A stretch of DNA of 64,000 nt from Neelides folsomi (lineage: Eukaryota > Arthropoda > Collembola > Neelipleona > Neelidae), in the NCBI GenBank assembly GCA_034687125.1, contig JAQGBZ010000072.1, forward strand, positions 124,001 through 188,000. Reading direction: 5' to 3'. Position numbers and translations under genes: made by a program. Under the pieces are notes generated by a model that had not been told where the DNA came from, searched no databases, and saw nothing but the letters and a program-made list of their open reading frames with translations. This document shows, in pieces, positions 1 through 20,700 of the stretch. The number at the start of each line of letters is the position of its first letter. The first letter of the stretch is position 1.

Positions 1-229
1 CAGATTCATCACGCAAAGAAGTACCTTTTGTTCTTTGTGTACTTTTAGCATCTCCTCTCTCATGCAAATTAAAAAGTCCCGAACAACTATGCCAAGTTTT
101 TATAAATTAAATGGAAAGGGAAAGAAAAATTCCATTGTTGGCAACACTATTGGGCTCCATGGGTAAAGTGAGTGAAAGAGGGAGGGTGGGTTTGATTACA
201 ATCTGAATGCTGAGCTCCCGTCCCGGGCT

Positions 230-237
230 TATTTAAA
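230..237 (+). promoter_or_regulatory. TATA-like box upstream of AP-2
   Basis: The sequence TATTTAAA lies 50 bp before the AP-2 start codon at 288, just after a short GC-rich stretch (CCCGTCCCGGGC, about 217-228). This spacing would allow a very short 5' leader. It supports 288 as a genuine first start codon, but alternative upstream exons could lie left of the window. The call rests on motif and position only. Confidence 0.35.
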
Positions 238-287
238 ACATTCCCCCAAATCCTCCATTCATCCCCCCTTTTTCCTCTTTTGGAGCG

Positions 288-9454
<9,167 letters not shown>

Positions 9455-11285
9455 ACACTATGCTTAACATTTTTAGTATTCCCACTTTCACAACTGTACA
9501 TACTTAAAAACGACATTGAACCTCTTGGAAGGATTTTTAGAGACTTTTTTTTAAATGATTATACTCCGAATTCCGTGTGAGTGTGAGAAGAGCCAAAAGT
9601 TAAGTTAAGCATCGAGAGATTGCAATTGTAAATGTTAAATGTAGACGTTTAGATATTTCGAGTGTCAATCATCAATACGAGACTTTGAACAAAAATTACC
9701 ATTTGTCATTGAGAAATGTTTACACAAATGGGGAATGATATTGAGGGCATAACACTAAGTTGGATCATTTACCTTTGAGAAAAGGCTCACTCACTCGCAG
9801 GTTTAATTACAGAGTAGCGGAGAGGCTAAGGAAATTTTCATTAATTGGATGGAAAATTAAATCCTCATTTTCTAATTACTAATTACGAGACAAGGAGGCG
9901 GAGATGAATTAATAATGAAGAATGGGAATAAATTTCCACATTAAGATTCTTTGAGTTTCTTATTAAACTATAATATTCAAATTATCACAGGATAAAAAAT
10001 TTTGGCCCAAAGTTATAAATTCAACTTTGCTTATCTTTTAATTAACTTACTTTTAATCAAAATATTGTAATTTCTTTTATAAACGTCTTTGAAAAAAGAT
10101 CATATGTATTATTAATATTATTCTTTCTTAAATGTGGAACTAATTAATCATTTCAAAAACAGTTATTTCAAAACTTAAAATTATTATCTCATTTGTTACA
10201 TTCACATTTTTAGATATTACATTAATAACGTATGTTTAAAATAATTATGTAATTACTTGTTTTATTTAATAATTACATTTAATACTCTGTGTTAAGGTGT
10301 AAAAGAGGTATCAGAATGAATCGAAATCATTCGACCATTCATTATTATGAAAAAATGTCAGTATTTTTGTTCTTTTTTGTTTATAGTATTTTAATTAAGC
10401 ATTAGAATATCAAATTTGGGACGATTCAGTGGTATTGTATGATAAATGCTTTATACAATTAATAATAAACAATTGTAGCTTTTAATATTATTTTATAGAT
10501 TCCTAGTTTAACTTGGACAATTTACTCTTAAAATATAATTAAATTAATTTATCCACTGTACATTCAAAGTCGGTCGTCCGTAAGATAAGGAATGCAATTT
10601 ACAATTTTATTTATACTATCTACGTATTTTATACAAAAAAATAAATGAAGTTATTATAAAGAAGTATTCCGTTTACTCAGCCGTTCTTCAAAAAAGTACT
10701 ATTTGAAGGACTAGTGGCCATTTTTAATTTGTTGTGTAATAGGATAGGTGTAAATGCGAATGTCTGTGAGTAGAAAATCAATTATCAAAAATTATGTTTT
10801 AGAGTTGTTTTAGAATGAATATAATGAGTGGTTGAATGTTTAATATTTTATAATATATCTCTCTGGCCTTAAAGTATTTGTCAATGTTTGATAATTATTC
10901 ATATTTAATTATATATAAATAAATAATATATGATATACATTTATAAACATACCTTCATTTAGTTGATTTAGTTAATAAACTTGTACATTTACATAGATAT
11001 GATATTTCGTAATTGTACTTCAATGTAAGATTTATTCTACACTTCGTTTTAATTAATTAAGTATTTAAAGCTAGCGTGCGATCCGTAAAGGACGTTTAAA
11101 TTGAATTTTGAATCTCTTGAAGTAAAGTGGTGTGTAACGACAATTCTTATGATTATTCCATTCATTTTTTTAAAGTTAATTTATCTAATTTTTGTAAGTA
11201 ATAATCGAGAGCGGTAAATTGAACAACTTTGATTTGTTAAATTAAATGACTAATAAAAAATCATTGTCGAATTTCCAATCATTTA
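9455..11285. other. AT-rich intergenic and probable AP-2 3' UTR
   Basis: Follows the AP-2 stop. An AATAAA occurs at 9927-9932 and could serve as poly(A) signal, giving a ~0.5 kb 3' UTR. The rest is low-complexity A/T sequence with TTAATTAA-like words and no coding signal. Confidence 0.5.
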
Positions 11286-11474
11286 ATATCATAATGCCCG
11301 ACGTTACCAAACTTTTAAAGTAGAGATTAAACTAATCAGAGATTAGGCCAACTAGCATTCTCATTGGCTCTTTCTTCCATTGGCCCCTCCTACTTTTCCC
11401 GAAATGAGAATTTTTTCTCAGTACCGGCTTCTATTTTGGTATAAAACTGCAGATTGAGTTAAAACGTTGATTAA
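11286..11474 (+). repeat. Left inverted-repeat arm with promoter-like motifs
   Basis: Matches the reverse complement of 13190-13362 nearly throughout, for example ACGTTACCAAAC, CTCATTGGCTCTTTCTT, CCGAAATGAGAATTTTTTCTCA and GGTATAAAACTGCAGATTGA. The left copy carries an extra ~17 bp around 11330 that looks like a local duplication (AGAGATTA repeated). Two inverted CCAAT boxes (ATTGGCT, ATTGGCC) followed by TATAAAA at 11440-11446 point inward. Confidence 0.75.
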
Positions 11475-12025
11475 AAGGACCCTATCCCATTTAAATCTCT
11501 CGGTGAACCAATTTTTAAAATTATTTTTGGAATTCGATTTAAATTAATTTATTACGTTTCTAACGATTATTAATTAAATTATTTCATAATATTTTGAATA
11601 AGTATTTATTCGTAATTTAAGTAAACAGTAATCAATTAATTATTAGGTATTGAAAATATAAAACATAATTACAGTATGATTTAGGTAATACTTCTTAATT
11701 GGATTAAAAATTATTAAACTCAATATAATAATATAAATTGGGTAACTATTTAATCAAATCATGAAACGGGATCATTATCAGCAGCGTGCAGAAAAAATCT
11801 GAAAGAATAATTTCATGTTTATAAATATTTTGGTTCATTGTCAGTTTTACTTTCTCAGTACACTTTTAAAGCAAATTCCAGTAATTCCGTCACGGCAATT
11901 GCAAGCTGCGCTGATGGCATTTGATTGCTGCCGTGATATGCAATTGCCTACTGCCGGGGTTTTAACGATAAAGATCCGGGGTTTTTGGTTTCGATCAAGA
12001 CCGGAACGTGCAAACGTAATGGTGG

Positions 12026-12405
12026 CTTTCGCTTTTTCAAACTCCGTTCCGTTCCGATTCCGGAGGGCTTTCACTTTTCCAAATTCCGTTCCGTTCTGAT
12101 TCCGAAAGGCTTCACTTTTCCAAATTCCGTTCCGTTCCGATTCCGGAGTACTTTCACTTTTCCAAATTCCGTTCCGTTCCGATTCCGGTTGGCCTTCACT
12201 TTTCCAAATTCCGTTCCGTTCCGATTCAGGGTTGGCCTTCACTTTTCCTTTTTCCGTTCCGGTTCCGTTCCGGTCTCAATGGAATTTCGGAATTGAAAGT
12301 CCCTATCCTATAACATGCAAGTTCCGGTTCAGTTCCGTTCCAATTCCGGTGAGCCTTCACTTTTTCAAATTCCGTTCGGGTAGTACCGATTCCGTTAATT
12401 GTAAT
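12026..12405 (-). repeat. 42-bp minisatellite (TTCCGTTCCGATTCCG-type)
   Basis: Six recognisable units start with CACTTTT or CGCTTTT at about 12030, 12072, 12113, 12155, 12197 and 12240, spaced 41-43 bp, with a degraded seventh near 12358. Each contains TTCCGTTCCGATTCCG or close variants. Because 42 is a multiple of three, both strands stay open through it; on the minus strand the translation repeats a 14-residue unit around ERNGIWKSE. I take these frames as a by-product of the repeat rather than a gene. Confidence 0.85.
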
Positions 12406-13189
12406 TTTGTTTTAATGTTTTATAATCCTTGAATTTTATAATAATTTAATTATAAAAATAAAGGGATTAATCAATAAATGTGTAGTAATTACCATTTTGT
12501 AATTCTTGAGTTTTACGATTTCTCGATTACAAAGTTCACAATTTGATTAGTCAAAATGAACTTCTTCGTTGTGTAGACTTGTGTAGGATCTTCCATAAAT
12601 TGAAGGGAAGATTTTACGTTTATACTTTATATTTTAACTTATTCATCTTCCCCAAAAGCTTAAAGTGCAATTAACATACATTTTAACACTTTAAATTCTG
12701 ATCGGAATGGAATTTGTAAAAGTATTTTAATTCACAAATTGTTTAAACTTTTCATTCTAAGTTGTCAGTTAATTTAAAAAAAGCTGTACTTTATATGATT
12801 TTCTTATGATATTGAGTTTAATTATATTTAACCATCATTAACATAAATAAACAATAATATTTCATGAACACAATTCTATTAAATATTCAGATATATTGTA
12901 GTTAAATTCAGATCAAAATAAGCATTGTAATCTTTTGCAAAGTATTATATTTTTATTCCAAATTTTTATTCCTATGTTAAAACATAATATAACACCAAAC
13001 GAGATGAATTTTTGTAGCGACCTTAATATTACATGAAAGTTTGTTTATTCAATGCGTAGTAGTCATATAATAGAAAAAATCAGTTATTTAAGTTTAAAGT
13101 TTTGCAAAGTGTATAAAATGTTTGAAAAACCTATCGGCCCAGTGAGCTTCTATATGAGATACGGTCCGTCGAATTTCTAGTATTAATAT

Positions 13190-13362
13190 TTAATCAACGT
13201 TTTAACTCAATCTGCAGTTTTATACCAAAATACAAGCCGGCAATGAGAAAAAATTCTCATTTCGGGAAAAGGAGGGACCAATGAAAGAAAGAGCCAATGA
13301 GACTGCTAGTTGCCCTAATCTCTACTTAAAAAGTTTGGTAACGTTGGGCATAAGTATCATAT
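13190..13362 (-). repeat. Right inverted-repeat arm
   Basis: Reverse-complement partner of 11286-11474, differing by scattered substitutions and lacking the ~17-bp duplication of the left copy. On the minus strand it also reads CCAAT-type motifs followed by TATAAAA, directed into the element. Confidence 0.75.
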
Positions 13363-14762
13363 AAAACCTTAATTAGTAAATGGCAATGCAAAATTATAGA
13401 GGCATGTAATATTACATAATTAAGTTTATTTTTTCAAATCAGGTCTCGTTTAACGACAATGAATAAGCAGCGGTTTAACGATACATAATTTTACACTTTT
13501 TAATTGAATGGCTAATTGTTTATTGCATACATAATTTTGCGTAGCATAAACGTTTAGCCTAATTGTAAATAATTTCAGTCCTAATATCTACATTCGTATA
13601 AAAATCTCCTCGGATCTATGTATTTCAAAAACCTTAAAGTTTAGAATAAATGGTTTTTATTTTGAATATTGTTATTATTAAGTTTATCTAATACGAGTAA
13701 ATATTTTACACAAGTATTAGAATTAGAATGAAATTAAGATGATAAAACTTATTTATAGATCACTTATACAGATACGTACATATAGTATAATGCACACTTT
13801 CGCATACAACTAAACATAATTAGTCCTTGGTTCATGTAGACTAGAAATTGCTGGTAAAGTTAATTATGTATATCTAAAAATTAACTATTCCATTTTAATT
13901 AAAAAATTAGTCCAATTATTAAATAGTACCTGCAAAATATCAAGAATGGCGAAAATACACAATTAAGAAAACTAAATACCTACTAAATACATTTTAAACC
14001 AACATACTCGTTTACATTCAAAAAATATTAATTTAGGTAATTGCATACATTGATTAATCCTCATCAATATTTTCTTTAATAAAAAATATGTCTGAATTCA
14101 TATTTGCTTTAAATGTTGGAACACGATTCACTTGCATTGTTTATTTTTAAATACAGGATGGTAAATTGGTCAACCAAACACTCAACCTTACATATATTTT
14201 TAATAAAAACTCACTTTGCATAGTAAATTCATTAAAAAGATATTTGATTATCTAAAATATCTCAAATCTTAAAATCCATTGAAGGCACAGAGAAAGATCA
14301 TTGTGACAAGTTTGACATGATAATAGTTCAATTATATCTTTATGGTATTCAATGATAATTGAGAATTGGATAGGTAAGAATATAATTTGTCGCGTTTTAC
14401 AAAAATCCAAAATTTTTTGAATAGGGAAATATTATATATGATATATTTACTTATGCGAATAATTTCATGTTATAATTTTAAAATTAATAGAAACTCTTTA
14501 TAGTTTTGGCACAGTTTCAATTAGTCATATTGATATTTGGATAAAACACTTTCTCGCAATAGTACAAAAGTCATATTAAGATTAATCTATAGGTAAACAA
14601 TCTGCATTCGTCGTTGTAAGAAATTGTAAAATTAGCTTCATTATTATAAACACGCACGGTCACTTATAATACGAGAATATACACCTGTATAGTCAATATT
14701 TAAAAGTAAAAGTATCGAAAAAGAGTTTAAAATAATTTAACAAGTATTAAAAAATACATAGT
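13363..14762. other. AT-rich intergenic and supervillin 3' flank
   Basis: No reading frame or RNA gene was recognised. The part nearest 14763 must include the supervillin 3' UTR. I saw no convincing minus-strand AATAAA close to the stop. Confidence 0.5.
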
Positions 14763-17700
14763 TTAAAATAATCCAGCTTGTTTTTTCAATTCTGTTTTCT
14801 TCCATGTTTGAAGTTTGTTAAATTCCTCTTTGGTCATTTTGAGAAGATCCTTTATAATCCACAAAATGGAATTAATAAAATTGAGATTTTAATTTTTAAT
14901 AAACAAAAAAATATTACCTCGAAGTCCGAATCAGACAAATAAGTTTCTAATTTTAAAGGATCCACTCCTTCAGGGCGCATTTGAAGTTCTTCAAATGTAT
15001 AAGTATCTTTGAGGAATGTCTTCATGGCTTGTTCCATTGAAACTATTCCATTGTCTTGGCGTCCTTCACTTAAATTCGCCTCCCGAGCTTCTTCCACGAT
15101 CTTCCAACTAGGAAAGATATTCGTGAAGAGGGCCGGCTCCAAACCAGCATAAACAACAAAACTATCTGTTCCACGGACTTTGGCATAATTCATCCCCGTC
15201 TCCAAAGCCGCTCGCCTCTCAGCTCCCCAACGATACTCTATTGACCCTGAAAATAAAATATTATATCAAAATTAACATTCTCCTTCATTTAAACCTTTAA
15301 GAATTGAAAGCATAATTTTAATCACTCATTTATATATAAATATTTATTTATCATTACCTGTAGCAGTATTTTCATTTGTTTCATCACCCCTTGGATGCCA
15401 TCCATGCCATAGCCAAGTTTCACTCCCAGTCGTAATTAAAAATAAACCTTCAAATAAATTTAAAAATTATTAATTAATATAAATACAGAAACTTAATTTA
15501 ATTATTCATTGATAATTGCAATTCTGGTAATTATAACTTACAAGGCTGCTGATGAGAATATAGCGTTTCTTGAAGAAGGGGAAACGGCTCAATAGAGCCG
15601 AATTTTCTTTTTGGGCTAAACACTCCTTTAGCCTCAAAAGATCCGGAAAGAGTTGAAAAGGAAAAGACTTCAACTCGATCATAATCTTCTTTCACTTTTC
15701 CGACTAGCGACACATATGACTCACGCCACTTCATGCTGCTACGGACAGCCAAACAAGACAAAAACGACTGAACTTCCTCTCCTTCTTCAATTTCTATTAA
15801 ATGGATCCCGTCTGACACTCCAAATTCTTTTTGGCGAGAACTTTGAATGTATTCAGCTCCTTTCTTCCCAATCTTTATTAAAATTAATCATATAAATAAG
15901 AGCTTCAGTAATTTAGTTTACGAAATGCGAAATTTTAATAAATATATTATTAATTAAAAAATAACGATTTGAATTGAACTAACCTTTCTTGAAACGTTAT
16001 TCGAAAGACACCCGTGCCATAAATACACACGATTCTTTGGTGAATCGACGAGTAAAAATGAACCTTTGCTTCGAAATGATGAAGCTTGAGCTGGAACTTC
16101 AATGAAATGACCTTCGTTCTCAGCACATCCCATTGAAACATAAAGCTTCACACCTAAAAAGATTAATATGTAGTGTTAAACTTGGTGTTAAACATAACAA
16201 CCATTGTATCTGATTTTTAATAATTATCTTCGATTGTAATAAATGAATTTACTTCTCTCTCGTCCTTCGTCAAGATTCCCAGAATGAAAGAACATAAGGC
16301 CTTTAAATAACGCAACGAAAGCAGGAGGTTCATGCCCTTCAACAACTCGGACCTTAAATCAAAATGTTCAAAAATTATAATTTACCAAACGTTAATTTAC
16401 GATTAATGAGATAAAAATACAATGAAATTAAACTCACTTGAGGTCCTTTTTCTTCATCCAATTCAACAGTCATTAAAGCTGAAGAACCCTGTTCAGTAAT
16501 TCCGGAATCCTTTCCTTGCCAAAAGAAATACACAGTCCTTTCTCTTCCTAACGCGCTCAAATGCTTCGACTTGTTCCCTTTGAGGTCTCGTCCCATTTGC
16601 GTCACGCTGTACTGCCAACGAATAACGTATGTTTCACCAGAATAAAAATGCCCGACATCTTTCTCCTTCATAGCTGATTTCGAAAATTCGCAGATGTGCC
16701 AAGAGCGAAGTGAAATAGGAGTAATGGTAAATGAACGCCGTTCCTAATTAAATAAAACGAAAAATTTAATTCACCACCAATTTAATTTATAAAGGATTTC
16801 CAGTATTAAATTAATTACAAGTTCGTCGTAAACGGAGGATCCTCGAGCTACGTCAAATCCTTCAAGTTCAAGCGGTTGATCAGGAACATTGAGTTCTTTG
16901 ATCATGTCCTCGACATCACAAGGTTCAAAGTTAAAGCTTGCATCCTTTGATAACTATTAAAAAGATTTTTATAATAAAACAACCTCAATATCAAATCCAA
17001 TTTTGTTTGTATGAATAAGGCAAAGACATTTATAGTGATATAAAATCATTCCTATAAAATCATAATTTTGAGAAAGGCAAAATACCTTAAAGTCATTTCC
17101 TCCCTTCACGCGAATGATTCGACCAGATTCGTCAGGCCAATCAAAGAACTTTTCGATAAAGAGAATCGGTTCCATGTGCTGGTTAATTCTCTTAAGCCAA
17201 CACCAATTTGGCCGACTTTCCCAGCTTTTATGACCGGGGATGGGATTGAAGGCCTCGCTCGTCTCAGAAGTGTCAAAAGTGTTAAAAAGATCTTTTGCTA
17301 AACGGAAAGCTAATTTTTTCAACTCAACGTCAGCCTTGCATCCAGACCAGACATAAAGTTCAGAGCCAAAATCAAAGGCCAAAACCTAAAATAAAAATAT
17401 TATGTAAAACAATTGTTAACCGAATGTTTAACCCCTTCAAATGTTGACAGAGAGAAATGTTTTTTATTTATTATAATAAAAACCTTGTCATCTTTAAGTA
17501 TGGAATGTTTAGGTTGGAGCATCCAACCGCCTTCATCTAAATCAATATAAGGGACGAGTTCTTCTTTCTCTTGGTTCACTTCATAAACTCTGTTGAAGGA
17601 GATCATGGCTTGTTCATATGCTTCATCTGCCTCATCTCCCAACAACTCATCTTCTGGCTTCTCCTCTCCACCAAGGATTTTGAAAAAAGAGTCAAAGTCT

Positions 17701-20700
17701 CGTCGCCCAGTGTAAATTGGTTCTTCCAATGTGTACACTTCAGCCATATTCCCAACTCGACATCCCAAATCTCTTTTTTGCACAATGTGCGCGAGAACGT
17801 CGGCCGCCTTCGACCGCTCCATGCGATTCGAATATTCGCCAATGTAATGGTAAACCTTTGGAAAACAAAAGCTTGTGTAAATTCACCGGATCATTCTTTT
17901 AGTTAAACTAAATAGAATGAATGTGTGTGTGTTTAGATATAAATTACTTTGTTGGGCATGACGAGAATGAAATTGTCCCCTGACGAAAGAGACTTTGAAT
18001 GAGGTGGAACGAGTCGAGACTGAACTTGTCGTTTCCCTTTAATTCGTATTAGCATTGGGTGTGGGAATTCTGATTTATTTTTCTCAGCCTCAGCAGCTCG
18101 CTTCAATCGAACTGCTGTGAAGTCTTCTTTGCTCGCCAATCCCGCAAGGGCCTCGACAGAGAAAAGACTCTGTTTACTCACTATGGAACAAGAAAACTCT
18201 CATCAGCCCCATTGAGATAATTAATATTGTTAATATGCAAATTTGGAATTAATTGTTTAGAAATAAATTTTTATAAGCTAAATTAGTTAGTTGCGTTTTT
18301 ATTCTTTTTATTAGCTGCAGAGAATAGCTCGAAATTCAACAGAGCAGAAAATGAAAAAGAACATGAACATGCAAAAAGTTTATTCAGGCACCATGCAGTG
18401 ACTACGATGAAAAATCTTACATTTTAAGATTTATCTTATTAAGAAATTGATCTTGGAGGGTTAAAAGAAAAAAAGAACATTTTTTGATGAGGAAAACCAC
18501 AATGTGGGAAATTCATTTCATCGTTCTCGGTCGAGGAAGTAGAAAAAGCTTTAATGGTCGCTACCAAAGACAATTAAAGGAGAATAAGATGAATTGTCAT
18601 TCATATTTTTACCAGTGTAAAAGTGTAAATGTATAAAATAAATTTGTTCTAAAAAAGTTTACAAAATACTATACTTATAATATTGTCTTTATATTCTTTT
18701 CACCCATGCAATCACTCATTGTTCCTTTCGGCACATTAGTATATATAATATTTATTATTTTTGTTAATATAATGTTAATGTTAGTAAAATTAGTCATTAA
18801 TTTATAATGCACAATATTTTAAAATAACGTTAAAAATCAAAGATTATTTCATAAAGAATCATTGGTAAAATAAATGCAGAAAATATTAATAGGAGTATTA
18901 CGACGTACGATTGTCAATTTGAGCCTTCCGAACCAAGTTCTTCTCTCGAATCTGAGGATTGAGTTCATAATATGTTTCCTCAACAAAGTTGGTCCTGTTT
19001 GCAAGAGCTTTAACTGGATTTCTCGAGTTATGAAATTTTCTTGCAGGTTTGATGTTTCGTTTTTCTCCTAACAATCGCCCTTCGGTCCGAGTAACTTGCC
19101 CAAAATCAGTTTCCTCAATTTCAACTCTTGAGTTCTTCCGTTCGCTCCCAACGAAGAAGCTCCGAAATAATTCGTTATCATTTCGTGCCACGTTCCGCTC
19201 AACTTTCTCTTCAAATTCTCCACTGCTTCCACTTTCAGGCGATGATGATTCTATAAAAAAATTAGAGAATATTTAAACAATCTTCAATAAAACGATGTCA
19301 AAGAAAGCTACAATTAAGTTTGTAAACTAAAAATCATCTCACGAGATTGGGGAACGGAAACACTTCTTTTGAACTTGTTATTATTCTCTCCGTTTTTCTC
19401 CTTCTCATTCCGAATTTCATCATTACACGACAAAGTCTTCCTTTCTTGCATGAGACTCTTGAGCTTGAGCGGAGGCTTTTTAGATTCAAGAATGAGAGAA
19501 GGAGTGATTTTCCCAGCCTTCTCAAGCCGGCCTTGGACTGTGAAACCCAAAGCTTCATTCTCGCTCACTCGTTTCTTCCATCCTTCTTGAGCGTTTTCGA
19601 GGAGAGACAGCCGTGCCGCTACGCCGCTCTTCTTCTCCTAATATATTATAAAAGTCATCATCATCATCAAAAATGTCCCAAATTGTGTTCAAGATCCATT
19701 AAGTCATTCAATCTTTTTATCATCAACTTAGTCTACTATTATTTATAATGTTGAGAATTAGGTAAACCTTATTATTCTTCCTGTTGAGATCTACTTCATC
19801 AAGGTTATCATTTTGATCCGCATCTCCTCCTGCGATCTTTATGACTTCTTTCTCAAGATCAAGTTTGGAGACCCGCTTCTTCCAACTGATTTCCCCATTT
19901 ACTTGAAGTGCCTGGACGCGCTCCGCAATTGAATTCCGATTCGACTTCATTCCCTCGTACGCCCTCCCAACCTCCGTTTCCATCATCATGTCGGAAACCG
20001 TCGTGTTTCGACTCACTTTCTTCCTCACAAAGCTACAAAAGAAATTCACAATATTATCTCCATTCGTATCTCCCCAAACCCCATCCTCATATCTCCCTTC
20101 AGCATCATTAAACACACGTCTCTCAAAGGAAAAGGAAAACTTTGGTTTCAAAACATGATGCTAATAGTTTGAGCAATTTACAAAATTTAGATTCAACCAC
20201 CACATCCGTCCCTCTCTCTCATCTAATACACAACGAAACGAATGAACGTTCAAGGGGGATAGGGAAGGTATTAAAGTGAAAAGGAAATTTTTAAAAACTT
20301 AGTTTTTATATAAATTAAGTAAGTGCATATTAAAGGTGTAAAAATCCTTTTAAAACTTCTTCTCTTATTTTCAAGGAAGGAGTGTTCTCTCACAATTTCT
20401 CTCATTAATCCTCCGGTTCCTCGTGACAAAGGGAAAAGGACGGCATTTGAGGAATTTAGGATTCCAATGTTAAAAAAATTAACTTTCCGATCGTCCCTAT
20501 TAAACGTGATGGTGATTAGGATGGTCCTTTCCCTCCAAAGAATTTTAATATCATTTAAGGAGATTCCAATGACGCTCTTTGAAAATAGGCAACTGACTTA
20601 GGACAAAATAGGCTCACTAGGTTTGCATACCAACATGTTGGTGTGCAACAGAAGATATAACTATACCTCTGCTGTAAATAGTTATATTGAACAGCCTTGA

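Larger units (their letters stand above)
11286..13362. mobile_element. ~2.1 kb inverted-repeat element (non-autonomous TIR or foldback type)
   Basis: Two arms of roughly 170-190 bp in opposite orientation (11286-11474 and 13190-13362) flank about 1.7 kb. The interior holds a 42-bp minisatellite and no transposase-like reading frame. Long terminal inverted repeats without an internal enzyme are what a non-autonomous DNA transposon or foldback element looks like. An exact target-site duplication could not be identified because the outer ends are AT-rich and slightly diverged. It sits between the convergent genes AP-2 and supervillin. Confidence 0.6.

Noticed and set aside
11985-12296. 103-codon plus-strand frame (and 131-codon minus-strand frame) across the minisatellite
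   Set aside because: Both are translations of the 42-bp repeat, with no domain or credible start context.
20033-20160. Upstream extension of supervillin exon 9 along its open frame
   Set aside because: A strong acceptor (TTTCTTTTGTAG) at 20033 gives the correct phase with exon 8; the extension would need a weaker acceptor and adds sequence unlike supervillin.
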